Shown one piece after another: positions 1 to 5,285 of a stretch of DNA of 5,524 nt (within the stretch, counting starts at the first letter, position 1; every line of letters begins with the position of its first letter). Made by a program: the position numbers and the translations under genes. Under the pieces are notes generated by a model that was not told where the DNA came from, did no database searches, and saw only the letters and a program-made list of their open reading frames with translations. The stretch comes from Bacteroidales bacterium (GTDB lineage: Bacteria > Bacteroidota > Bacteroidia > Bacteroidales > UBA3663): positions 1 through 5,524 of the forward strand of contig JAUNCV010000137.1 of the NCBI GenBank assembly GCA_030526445.1, read 5' to 3'.

Positions 1-99
1 GATTATGTTGCGGCACAATATCTCGGCAAAGAGCCAGACTCGCTGTTCACACATCAAGTGTTCAAATCTGACTGCCTCATTAAGTTTGACTGGAAATAA
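1..99 (+). CDS. C-terminal end of an unidentified protein (partial)
   Basis: An open frame enters from the left edge in frame 1 and stops at TAA (97-99), giving 32 residues that begin DYVAAQYLGK and end CLIKFDWK. The fragment is too short to name. Its last residues alternate polar and hydrophobic positions, as in a closing beta strand, but this is only a hint. It converges on mutS. An A/T run follows the stop directly with no stem in front of it, so the nearest convincing terminator for this gene is the hairpin at 224-267. The frame is likely real because it is open from the edge and a two-sided terminator lies beyond it. A chance 32-codon frame cannot be excluded. Confidence 0.6.
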   Translation, partial: DYVAAQYLGKEPDSLFTHQVFKSDCLIKFDWK

Positions 100-196
100 A
101 ATTTTTTTTCTTTGTCGATGCAGTATTTTCAAGTTCTTTGCATTTATAGAGTGAATGAACAAAGAAACATAGGTATTTGAAACAAGAGATTAAAAT

Positions 197-214
197 GCTG
201 GCATAACAACCAGC
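197..214 (-). terminator. Second, smaller hairpin downstream of mutS
   Basis: GCTGG (197-201) pairs with CCAGC (210-214) around an 8-base loop. Read leftward, in the direction of mutS transcription, the stem is followed by ATTTTAA, a short U run. It lies 9 bases beyond the main hairpin, so mutS transcripts that pass the first stem meet a second one. A five-base-pair stem with a short U run is weak by itself. Confidence 0.4.
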
Positions 215-223
215 GAGCTGAAA

Positions 224-267
224 AGCAAAAAGAAAGCAGGCATTCGGGTGCTTGCTTTCTTTTTGCT
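224..267. terminator. Bidirectional intrinsic terminator between the convergent genes
   Basis: Bases 224-242 pair with 249-267 in a 19-bp stem with a single G-T wobble (239/252) and a six-base loop, TTCGGG. Rightward, the stem is followed by a T-rich run (269-284), which suits the gene ending at 99. Leftward, it is followed by TTTT (complement of 220-223), which suits mutS. Its position between two converging genes, with U-rich tails on both sides, is the usual arrangement for a shared terminator. Confidence 0.9.
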
Positions 268-290
268 ATTTTCCTTTTTTCTTTCATCCT

Positions 291-340
291 TCGGGAATAT
301 ATCGGGAAGGTATCGGGATAATATCGGGAATCCTTCGAGA
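291..340. repeat. 11-bp tandem repeat, four copies plus one degenerate
   Basis: The hexamer TCGGGA starts at 291, 302, 313 and 324, exactly every 11 bases. A fifth copy with one mismatch (TCGAGA) starts at 335. The five bases between the hexamers are mostly A/T but vary (ATATA, AGGTA, TAATA, ATCCT). The array lies between the mutS stop codon (358-360) and the terminator, so it is transcribed in the mutS 3' untranslated region, where the core reads TCCCGA. It encodes nothing recognisable. Confidence 0.85.
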
Positions 341-357
341 ACAAATTGTCAGACTTT

Positions 358-3039
358 TTACAATCCGCATATCTTTTTGATTTCGGCCAATTTGTTAAGT
401 GCCTCCATCGGAGTCATGTTGTTTGGATCAAGTCCTTTTATCTCATCACGAATCTGGCTCAATACAGGATCATCAAGTTCAAATATCTGGAACTGATAAC
501 CACCTGGGGCATCTGATGGTCGAATCTGATCGACCGGAGCCGTAGCTGTTTGCATGCCATTGACCGAAGCAGCTGCATTCTCAAGCTGATGCAAAACCTC
601 ATCGGCACGATGCACAATCTCAGGGCGCATGCCTGCCAGTTTTGCTACATGAATACCAAACGAATGTTCAGATCCACCTCGCTTCAGTTTACGCAAGAAG
701 AGTACTTTGCCCATATCTTCGCGCACACTCACATTATAATTATGTATGCGCGTAAAGAGTTTCTCCATCTCATTGAGCTCATGATAGTGGGTAGCAAACA
801 ACATCTTGGGGTGACCATCGGCCACTTCATGCACATGCTCTACAATGGCCCATGCAATAGAGATGCCATCATAGGTAGAAGTGCCTCGGCCTAACTCATC
901 GAACAATATCAGAGAGCGGGGAGAGAGATTGTTCAAAATGTTCGAAGCTTCGGTCATTTCGACCATGAAGGTTGACTCGCCCAACGAGATATTGTCTGAA
1001 GCACCCACACGGGTGAATATCTTGTCAACAACGCCAATGTGGGCAGCATCGGCAGGCACAAAACAGCCAATGTGGGCCATGAGAACAATCAAGGCTGTCT
1101 GACGAAGCAAAGCCGATTTACCTGCCATGTTCGGACCCGTAATCATCATGATTTGTGGCGCTTCGTTCTTCGAGTTTTCTTCGGAAGAAAGCAGCACGTC
1201 ATTGGGCACGTATTGTTCGCCTACAGGCATCTGGCGTTCAATGACAGGATGGCGACCCTGACGAATGTCAATAACAAGACTGTCATCGACCTCTGGACGA
1301 ACATAATGATAGCGAGCTGCAACACGACTGAACGACAAAAGACAATCAACACGAGCCATCAGCTGAGCATTGAGCTGAATGATGGGGATATACTCATCGA
1401 GCGCCTGAATGATGTTCTGATACAACTGACCTTCGAGCACAAGAATACGCTCTTCGGCAGTCATGATCTTCTCTTCATATTCTTTCAGTTCCTGCGTAAT
1501 ATAACGCTCTGCACCCACAAGAGTTTGTTTTCTGATCCACTCTTCAGGAACCTTGTCTTTGTGCGTATTGCGCACCTCAATATAGTAACCGAATACCGAA
1601 TTATAAGCTACTTTGAGCGAAGGTATTCCATGTTCTTCAGAGAGTCTTTGCTGAAGAGCCAGCAGATAATCCTTGCCGCTATAGGCTATCTGGCGAAGTT
1701 CGTCAAGATCGGCACTCACACCCGAACGTATCACCTGCCCCTTACCAATCATTACAGGTGGTTCAGGTTCTATTTCACGATAGATGCGCTCACAGATACG
1801 GTCGCAGGTATTGATTTGCTCGCCTATATTCTGCAATTGTGGCAAATCGGCTTGCATACACTCGTTCTTGATTTCCTTCAATGCCTCGAGTGCTACACGA
1901 AGCTGCACAATCTCACGAGGAGTGGCTCTACCCACAGCTACTTTGCCCACAATGCGCTCCATATCGCCCAGACGCTTCAAGGCCTCCTCAACATGGTCGG
2001 CCATATCTGGGTCGCGGAAGAAATATTCTACCACATTGTGTCGCTCACGAATACTCTCGACATGCATCAAAGGGAAGAGCATCCAGCGATGCATGAGTCG
2101 GCCACCCATAGGTGTTGTTGTGGCATCGAGTACATTCAGCAAGGAGCGTCCGCCCTCGTTCATAGGCTGCACCAGTTCAAGACTTCGTACCGTAAACTTA
2201 TCGAGACGCATATATGCCTCATTATCTATACGGCGAATGGTTGTGATGTGGCCAATGTTTTTGTGCTGTGTGGCATCGAGATAACGAAGAATGGCACCAG
2301 CACTTGTTATGGCCAGATACATTTCGTCAATGCCATAACCTTTCAGGTTTTGTGTCTTGAAGAGTTCGAGCAATCCACGACGGGCATTGTCATAACTGAA
2401 GTAGAAGTCATCAAGTTCATAACAATAGGGATTGCTGGTGAAGTGCTCTTGGTAGAGAGGCTTTAATCCTTTTAAATAAAGCATCTCTTTGGGCGCATAG
2501 TTGCCTATGAGTTTGTCAATATAGTCATAGGTACCCTCGGCTGCCAGAAATTCGCCTGTCGAGATATCGAGCAAAGCCAGACCCACAGACGCACCTCCAC
2601 GACTGTCTTTGAGCGAAGAGGAGCTCTTCACAAAAGTTTCGCGAAAAGTGAGTGCCGCCAAGAAATTGTTTTCACGCGCATTGAGCACATTATCGCCCAT
2701 CGTAAGTCCTGGAGTGATAAGTTCTGTAATGCCTCGTTTCACCAGTTTCTTGGTCAGCTTCGGATCCTCTAATTGTTCACAAATAGCCACACGCTTACCT
2801 GCGCGCACCAATTTGGGAAGATAGGTATCAAGTGCATGATGAGGAAAACCTGCCAAAGGGCTTCCGGCACGCTGGGTGAGTGTAATGCCCAAAATTTCGT
2901 GTACTGCTTTGGCATCGTCGCAGAAAGTTTCGTAGAAGTCGCCCACACGATACAGAATAACTGCATCGGAGTGTTTAGCCTTCATCTCGAAATACTGCTT
3001 CATGAGTGGCGTATCCTTTGGATCTGCTGCCTTGGCCAT
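358..3039 (-). CDS. mutS: DNA mismatch repair protein MutS
   Basis: MutS is the cytoplasmic ATPase that finds mispaired bases and small loops and recruits MutL. The 893-residue product is slightly longer than E. coli MutS (853) and looks complete. The mismatch-reading motif Phe-X-Glu is F35-Y36-E37 in GDFYETF. The ATPase domain shows Walker A GPNMAGKS (635-642), the ABC-type signature region with STFMVEM (689-695), Walker B ILFDELGRGTS (711-721, D714/E715) and the H-loop FATHYHEL (748-755). Residues 849-853 (QFQIF) fit a beta-clamp-binding pentapeptide, followed by the usual ELDDPVL tail. Extra polar residues sit near 136-150 in the connector domain and near 617-627 before Walker A. The start ATG (3037-3039) leads into DTPLMKQYFEMK, the standard MutS N-terminus; M13 is a less likely start. 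No clear Shine-Dalgarno is present. It is the second gene of a leftward unit with the methyltransferase gene. Confidence 0.98.
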   Translation of the reverse strand: MAKAADPKDTPLMKQYFEMKAKHSDAVILYRVGDFYETFCDDAKAVHEILGITLTQRAGSPLAGFPHHALDTYLPKLVRAGKRVAICEQLEDPKLTKKLVKRGITELITPGLTMGDNVLNARENNFLAALTFRETFVKSSSSLKDSRGGASVGLALLDISTGEFLAAEGTYDYIDKLIGNYAPKEMLYLKGLKPLYQEHFTSNPYCYELDDFYFSYDNARRGLLELFKTQNLKGYGIDEMYLAITSAGAILRYLDATQHKNIGHITTIRRIDNEAYMRLDKFTVRSLELVQPMNEGGRSLLNVLDATTTPMGGRLMHRWMLFPLMHVESIRERHNVVEYFFRDPDMADHVEEALKRLGDMERIVGKVAVGRATPREIVQLRVALEALKEIKNECMQADLPQLQNIGEQINTCDRICERIYREIEPEPPVMIGKGQVIRSGVSADLDELRQIAYSGKDYLLALQQRLSEEHGIPSLKVAYNSVFGYYIEVRNTHKDKVPEEWIRKQTLVGAERYITQELKEYEEKIMTAEERILVLEGQLYQNIIQALDEYIPIIQLNAQLMARVDCLLSFSRVAARYHYVRPEVDDSLVIDIRQGRHPVIERQMPVGEQYVPNDVLLSSEENSKNEAPQIMMITGPNMAGKSALLRQTALIVLMAHIGCFVPADAAHIGVVDKIFTRVGASDNISLGESTFMVEMTEASNILNNLSPRSLILFDELGRGTSTYDGISIAWAIVEHVHEVADGHPKMLFATHYHELNEMEKLFTRIHNYNVSVREDMGKVLFLRKLKRGGSEHSFGIHVAKLAGMRPEIVHRADEVLHQLENAAASVNGMQTATAPVDQIRPSDAPGGYQFQIFELDDPVLSQIRDEIKGLDPNNMTPMEALNKLAEIKKICGL

Positions 3040-3051
3040 AGAATGTGAAAA

Positions 3052-3072
3052 AGTTAAGAGTTAAAAGTTAAG
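3052..3072. repeat. 7-bp tandem repeat in front of mutS
   Basis: On the mutS strand three heptamers stand end to end: CTTAACT (3072-3066), TTTAACT (3065-3059) and CTTAACT (3058-3052). They fill most of the 39-bp gap between the methyltransferase stop and the mutS start and end 12 bases before the mutS ATG, where a ribosome would bind. A change in copy number would alter this leader without touching either reading frame. Confidence 0.75.
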
Positions 3073-3078
3073 ATTCTA

Positions 3079-3633
3079 TCAAAGATTCTTCAACTTCTTG
3101 AATTGCTTGAAGAAGTCCCAGATAACAAGACCAGTAGTAACACTGACATTAAGCGAATGCTTGGTGCCGAACTGTGGAATCTCTAAACAGCCATCGCACA
3201 TATCAACAACACTCTGCTGCACGCCTTTCACCTCGTTACCCATCACAACGCCATAGCCAAAGAGGTTTTCTTCATTCTCCCAAGCCTGCCAAGTATCGAG
3301 CATAGTGCTGCCTTGGCACTGTTCTATAGCCATGACTCTATAACCTCGTTCCTGCAAAGCCTTAACAGCTTCGTGTGTATCTTCAAAATATTGCCAGTCA
3401 ACACTGTCTTCGGCACCCAAAGCAGTCTTATGAATTTCGGGCGAAGGTGGTGTAGCCGAAATGCCGCAAAGATAAATGCTCTCTACACGAAAAGCATCGC
3501 TTGTGCGGAAAACTGAACCAATATTGTTAAGCGAACGAATATTATCGAGCACTATGACGAGGGGCATCTTTTCTGACTCCTTAAATTCAGAAGTAGTCAT
3601 GCGACCCATTTCGAGCATGGTGAGTTTTTTCAT
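3079..3633 (-). CDS. SPOUT-class (TrmH/SpoU family) RNA 2'-O-methyltransferase
   Basis: This family transfers a methyl group from S-adenosylmethionine to a ribose 2'-OH in tRNA or rRNA, using a knotted C-terminal fold and acting as a dimer. All three family motifs are visible in the 184 residues: motif 1 LNNIGSVFRTSDAF (35-48, with N37 and the candidate catalytic R43), motif 2 VVMGNEVKGV (129-138) and motif 3 IPQFGTKHSLNVSVTTGL (152-169, S160 and N162). The protein is about the size of a bare SPOUT domain, so it lacks the extra N-terminal RNA-binding domain of larger relatives such as RlmB. The target RNA cannot be told from sequence. The start ATG (3631-3633) gives MKKLTMLEMGRM; M6 and M9 are alternatives, but the first has the A-rich leader usual for this phylum. 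It is the promoter-proximal gene of the unit with mutS. Confidence 0.94.
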   Translation of the reverse strand: MKKLTMLEMGRMTTSEFKESEKMPLVIVLDNIRSLNNIGSVFRTSDAFRVESIYLCGISATPPSPEIHKTALGAEDSVDWQYFEDTHEAVKALQERGYRVMAIEQCQGSTMLDTWQAWENEENLFGYGVVMGNEVKGVQQSVVDMCDGCLEIPQFGTKHSLNVSVTTGLVIWDFFKQFKKLKNL

Positions 3634-3667
3634 ATCTTTATTCTTTAATTTTTCTTTTTATTTTGTG

Positions 3668-3702
3668 CAAAGATACAAATTTATCAGTTATTTTGAGACA
3701 AA
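3668..3702 (-). promoter_or_regulatory. Probable promoter of the methyltransferase-mutS unit
   Basis: On the minus strand TATCTTTG (3675-3668) matches the Bacteroidetes -7 box TAnnTTTG exactly. A TTTG (3702-3699) could be the -33 element, but its 23-base gap is a few bases longer than the usual 19-21. Transcription would start near 3661, giving a 5' leader of about 28 bases before the ATG at 3633. Confidence 0.65.
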
Positions 3703-3715
3703 ACTCTTCCTTTTC

Positions 3716-3757
3716 CTTCAAAATAGTACTAAGTTTTGAAAATAACTTCAAAATAGT
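3716..3757. repeat. Perfect 12-bp direct repeat, 30 bp apart
   Basis: CTTCAAAATAGT occurs at 3716-3727 and again at 3746-3757, start to start 30 bases, close to three helical turns. The pair lies between two divergent -7 boxes. The second copy ends on the first T of the possible -33 element (TTCG, 3757-3760) of the rightward promoter. Such placing suits a regulator-binding site, but the sequence is A/T-rich and no regulator is identified. Confidence 0.5.
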
Positions 3758-3787
3758 TCGCCATTCGCAATATTTATATTATCTTTG
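3757..3787 (+). promoter_or_regulatory. Probable promoter of the small RNA unit
   Basis: TATCTTTG (3780-3787) is an exact TAnnTTTG -7 box, and the flanking bases (TATCTTTGCAC) are the same as at the divergent methyltransferase promoter. TTCG (3757-3760) stands 19 bases upstream, the right spacing for a -33 TTTG with one mismatch. The start would be near 3794. Confidence 0.6.
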
Positions 3788-3793
3788 CACCCG

Positions 3794-3884
3794 ACATCTT
3801 TCGTTAACCATACACATGATCTGATAATCCGATACCTTAAATACGATAGTGAGTCAGGGGTAACTCTGGCTCACTTCTTTTTTG
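3794..3884 (+). ncRNA. Candidate free-standing small RNA, about 90 nt
   Basis: An exact -7 box ends at 3787 and a strong intrinsic terminator ends near 3884, with no open frame of useful size between them: the only ATG (3815) is followed at once by ATC and TGA. The predicted RNA has a little-structured 5' part of about 54 nt and ends in a hairpin with a GUAA loop and a U tail. It is over 400 bases from nadA, so a simple attenuator role for nadA is unlikely, though not excluded. I do not recognise it as a named RNA family. Both ends are predictions; the terminator end is the more secure. Confidence 0.5.
3848..3884 (+). terminator. Intrinsic terminator with GNRA tetraloop
   Basis: Bases 3848-3859 pair with 3864-3875 in a 12-bp stem with two wobble pairs (3854/3869 and 3858/3865). 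The loop is GTAA (3860-3863), a GNRA tetraloop. TTCTTTTTT (3875-3883) follows on the plus strand only. There is no T run on the other side, so it works rightward. No coding gene ends just before it. Confidence 0.85.
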
Positions 3885-4081
3885 TTGACAACCCCTATTC
3901 ATAAAGGTTGAATATCTCTTGAAAACTTTTTGAAAAAAATATCTTAAAATATTTGGTAGTTCGAAAAAATGCTGGCTTATAATGATTTTCCGAATTAACA
4001 AATATTTGCTGCATTATTTATAAAAAAGATATACAGCACAAAAAAGGCAGTTATCAAGAGTCTTTGTTCGGAAATATTTAT
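3885..4081. other. AT-rich intergenic stretch, no gene seen
   Basis: About 200 bases between the small RNA terminator and the nadA promoter hold no credible open frame. The stretch is strongly A/T-rich with many short A and T runs. One short self-complementary block (AAATAT ... ATATTT, around 3937-3954) is the sort of thing base composition produces by chance. It is part of the 681-bp divergent gap between 3634 and 4314; the rest of that gap is described in the neighbouring entries. Confidence 0.6.
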
Positions 4082-4089
4082 TAACTTTG
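4063..4089 (+). promoter_or_regulatory. Probable nadA promoter
   Basis: TAACTTTG (4082-4089) matches the Bacteroidetes -7 box, and it is the only exact match between 3885 and nadA on the plus strand. TTTG (4063-4066) lies upstream at a gap of 15 bases, shorter than usual, so the -33 assignment is doubtful. A start near 4096 would give nadA a leader of roughly 220-235 bases. Confidence 0.5.
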
Positions 4090-4101
4090 CCGCGAGCGCA
4101 A

Positions 4102-4337
4102 TTATCCACCATTGTTGATTAAGTACTAAAACATCCTCATTTGAAGCCATTAGCCACTCATCAATGTGTCGATAAATTGTTGAAAGTATTTCATAACTTG
4201 CTTACTGTTTTCAAACGGCATAGTTATCCACTTATCAACGCGCTATAATAAGCATAAGTAAGGAGAGTTGAATAAAAAATTTTTATTTTAACTCAAAGAA
4301 TTTAAATAATATAAATGTTGTTAACAACTATGGATAA
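4102..4337. other. DnaA-box-like cluster with AT-rich flank (possible replication origin)
   Basis: Several 9-mers resemble the DnaA box TTATCCACA: TTATCCACC (4102-4110, plus), TTATCGACA (4167-4175, minus), TTATCCACT (4224-4232, plus), TTATCAACG (4232-4240, plus) and TTATCCATA (4329-4337, minus). The two best match eight of nine positions, differing only at the last base. A stretch made almost wholly of A and T (4271-4316) lies beside the cluster and could serve as an unwinding element. The cluster sits where gene direction diverges. Origin function is inference; dnaA is not in the window and genome-wide skew is not visible. Confidence 0.35.
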
Positions 4338-5274
4338 CTCAAAGTTGATTGCCGAAATCAAGCGACTCAAGGCAGAAAAGAATGCAGTAATTCTGGCGCA
4401 CTACTATACTCTTGGCGAAATTCAGGACATTGCCGACTTTGTAGGCGACTCGTTGGCTCTTGCTCAGCAGGCTGCCAAGAGCACTGCCGATGTTATTGTG
4501 ATGTGTGGTGTGCACTTCATGGGCGAAACCTGCAAGATTCTTTGCCCAAACAAGAAAGTCATTGTTCCCGATCTGGCTGCAGGCTGTTCGTTGGCCGATA
4601 GTTGTCCAGCTGCCGACTTTGGTGAGTTTGTTAAGGCTCATCCTGGTTACACCGTATTGAGCTATGTTAACACTACAGCTGCTGTGAAGTATTATACCGA
4701 TATTGTTGTCACTTCGGGCAATGCTCTCAAGATTGTTAACAGCTTGCCTGCCGATGCTAAGATCATCTTTGCTCCAGACCGCAATTTGGGCACCTATATT
4801 AATAATGTAACTGGCCGCAACATGCTCCTTTGGGATGGTGCCTGCCATGTGCACGAGCAGTTCTCGGTCGAAGCTATTGTTAAGCTCAAGGCTGAGCACC
4901 CAAATGCTCAGGTTTTGGTACACCCAGAGTGCAAGCGTTCGGTGGTGCTTTTGGCCGATAAGGTTGGTTCAACTGCCGTTCTTTTGAAGCATGCTGTTGA
5001 GAGCGACTGTCAGGAGTTTATCGTTGCTACCGAAAGTGGTATCATGCACGAGATGACCAAGCAGGCTCCTCAGAAGAAGTTTATCCCTGTGCCACCAGAG
5101 GTTTCTGAAGGCAGTGTGGGCTGCAGCTGCAATGAGTGTGCATATATGCGTCTTAACACTTTGCAGAAGTTGTATGACTGTCTTCTGAACGAAGCTCCAG
5201 AGATTCATGTTGATGAAAATATCATAGAGCGTGCTAAGTTGCCTATTGACCGCATGCTCGAACTTTCAAAATAA
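4315..5274 (+). CDS. nadA: Quinolinate synthase NadA
   Basis: NadA condenses iminoaspartate (made by NadB) with dihydroxyacetone phosphate to form quinolinate, the precursor of NAD, using a [4Fe-4S] cluster in the cytoplasm. The 319-residue product is of normal length. The three likely cluster cysteines are C91 (AAGCSLADSC), C177 (WDGACHVHE) and C275 (CNECAYM). C270 and C272 nearby form a C-X-C-X2-C run with C275. Substrate-site motifs AHYY (28-31), SYVNT (116-120), HPEC (203-206) and GST (218-220) are present. Two starts are possible: ATG at 4315 and ATG at 4330 (MDNSKLIAEI). The second has A at -3 and -6, as Bacteroidetes prefer, and would put a 12-bp palindrome outside the coding region, so it may be the true start. 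nadB is not adjacent here. The gene heads a rightward unit with the U32 gene. Confidence 0.97.
   Translation: MLLTTMDNSKLIAEIKRLKAEKNAVILAHYYTLGEIQDIADFVGDSLALAQQAAKSTADVIVMCGVHFMGETCKILCPNKKVIVPDLAAGCSLADSCPAADFGEFVKAHPGYTVLSYVNTTAAVKYYTDIVVTSGNALKIVNSLPADAKIIFAPDRNLGTYINNVTGRNMLLWDGACHVHEQFSVEAIVKLKAEHPNAQVLVHPECKRSVVLLADKVGSTAVLLKHAVESDCQEFIVATESGIMHEMTKQAPQKKFIPVPPEVSEGSVGCSCNECAYMRLNTLQKLYDCLLNEAPEIHVDENIIERAKLPIDRMLELSK
4317..4328. promoter_or_regulatory. 12-bp perfect palindrome between the two nadA start candidates
   Basis: GTTGTTAACAAC is perfectly self-complementary. It lies exactly between the G of the first ATG (4315-4317) and the second ATG (4330-4332). It could be an operator or a small hairpin covering the start region, or a chance result of A/T-rich sequence. 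No matching second copy was found upstream. Confidence 0.35.
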
Positions 5275-5285
5275 TAAGAGAATAT

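Noticed and set aside
111..280. Possible small RNA from a TTTG (111-114) / GTTCTTTG (133-140) promoter to the terminator at 224-267
   Set aside because: The -7 box lacks the conserved TA, and the terminator is already explained by the convergent genes. The inverted repeat TTCTTTG/CAAAGAA (134-140 and 160-166) has no U tail.
144..344. 66-codon minus-strand frame across the mutS terminator
   Set aside because: It reads through the hairpin arms and the 11-bp repeat, and its Lys/Arg and Phe runs come from those sequences. No start signal and no family resemblance.
1039..2466. 475-codon open frame on the plus strand, antisense to mutS
   Set aside because: It lies wholly inside mutS, whose frame carries every family motif. 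The translation is rich in His, Ile, Thr and Leu runs and shows no recognisable domain. It is explained by mutS codon bias leaving the antisense frame free of stops.
4244..4249. TATAAT, like an E. coli sigma70 -10 box, upstream of nadA
   Set aside because: The Bacteroidetes housekeeping sigma factor does not use this box, and there is no matching -35 at the right distance. It is expected by chance in such A/T-rich DNA.
4260..4291. AAGGAG followed by a seven-codon frame from TTG (possible nadA leader peptide)
   Set aside because: Only two bases separate the Shine-Dalgarno-like site from the TTG, too few for initiation, and the peptide comes from A and T runs. No run of regulatory codons is present.
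4096..4314. Riboswitch in the nadA leader
   Set aside because: Only short, weak A/T stems were seen, and nothing resembling a known NAD-binding or other metabolite-binding motif could be recognised by eye.
4339..4923. 194-codon open frame on the minus strand, antisense to nadA
   Set aside because: It overlaps the coding core of nadA and has no motif, leader or promoter of its own, so it is a shadow of a codon-biased gene.
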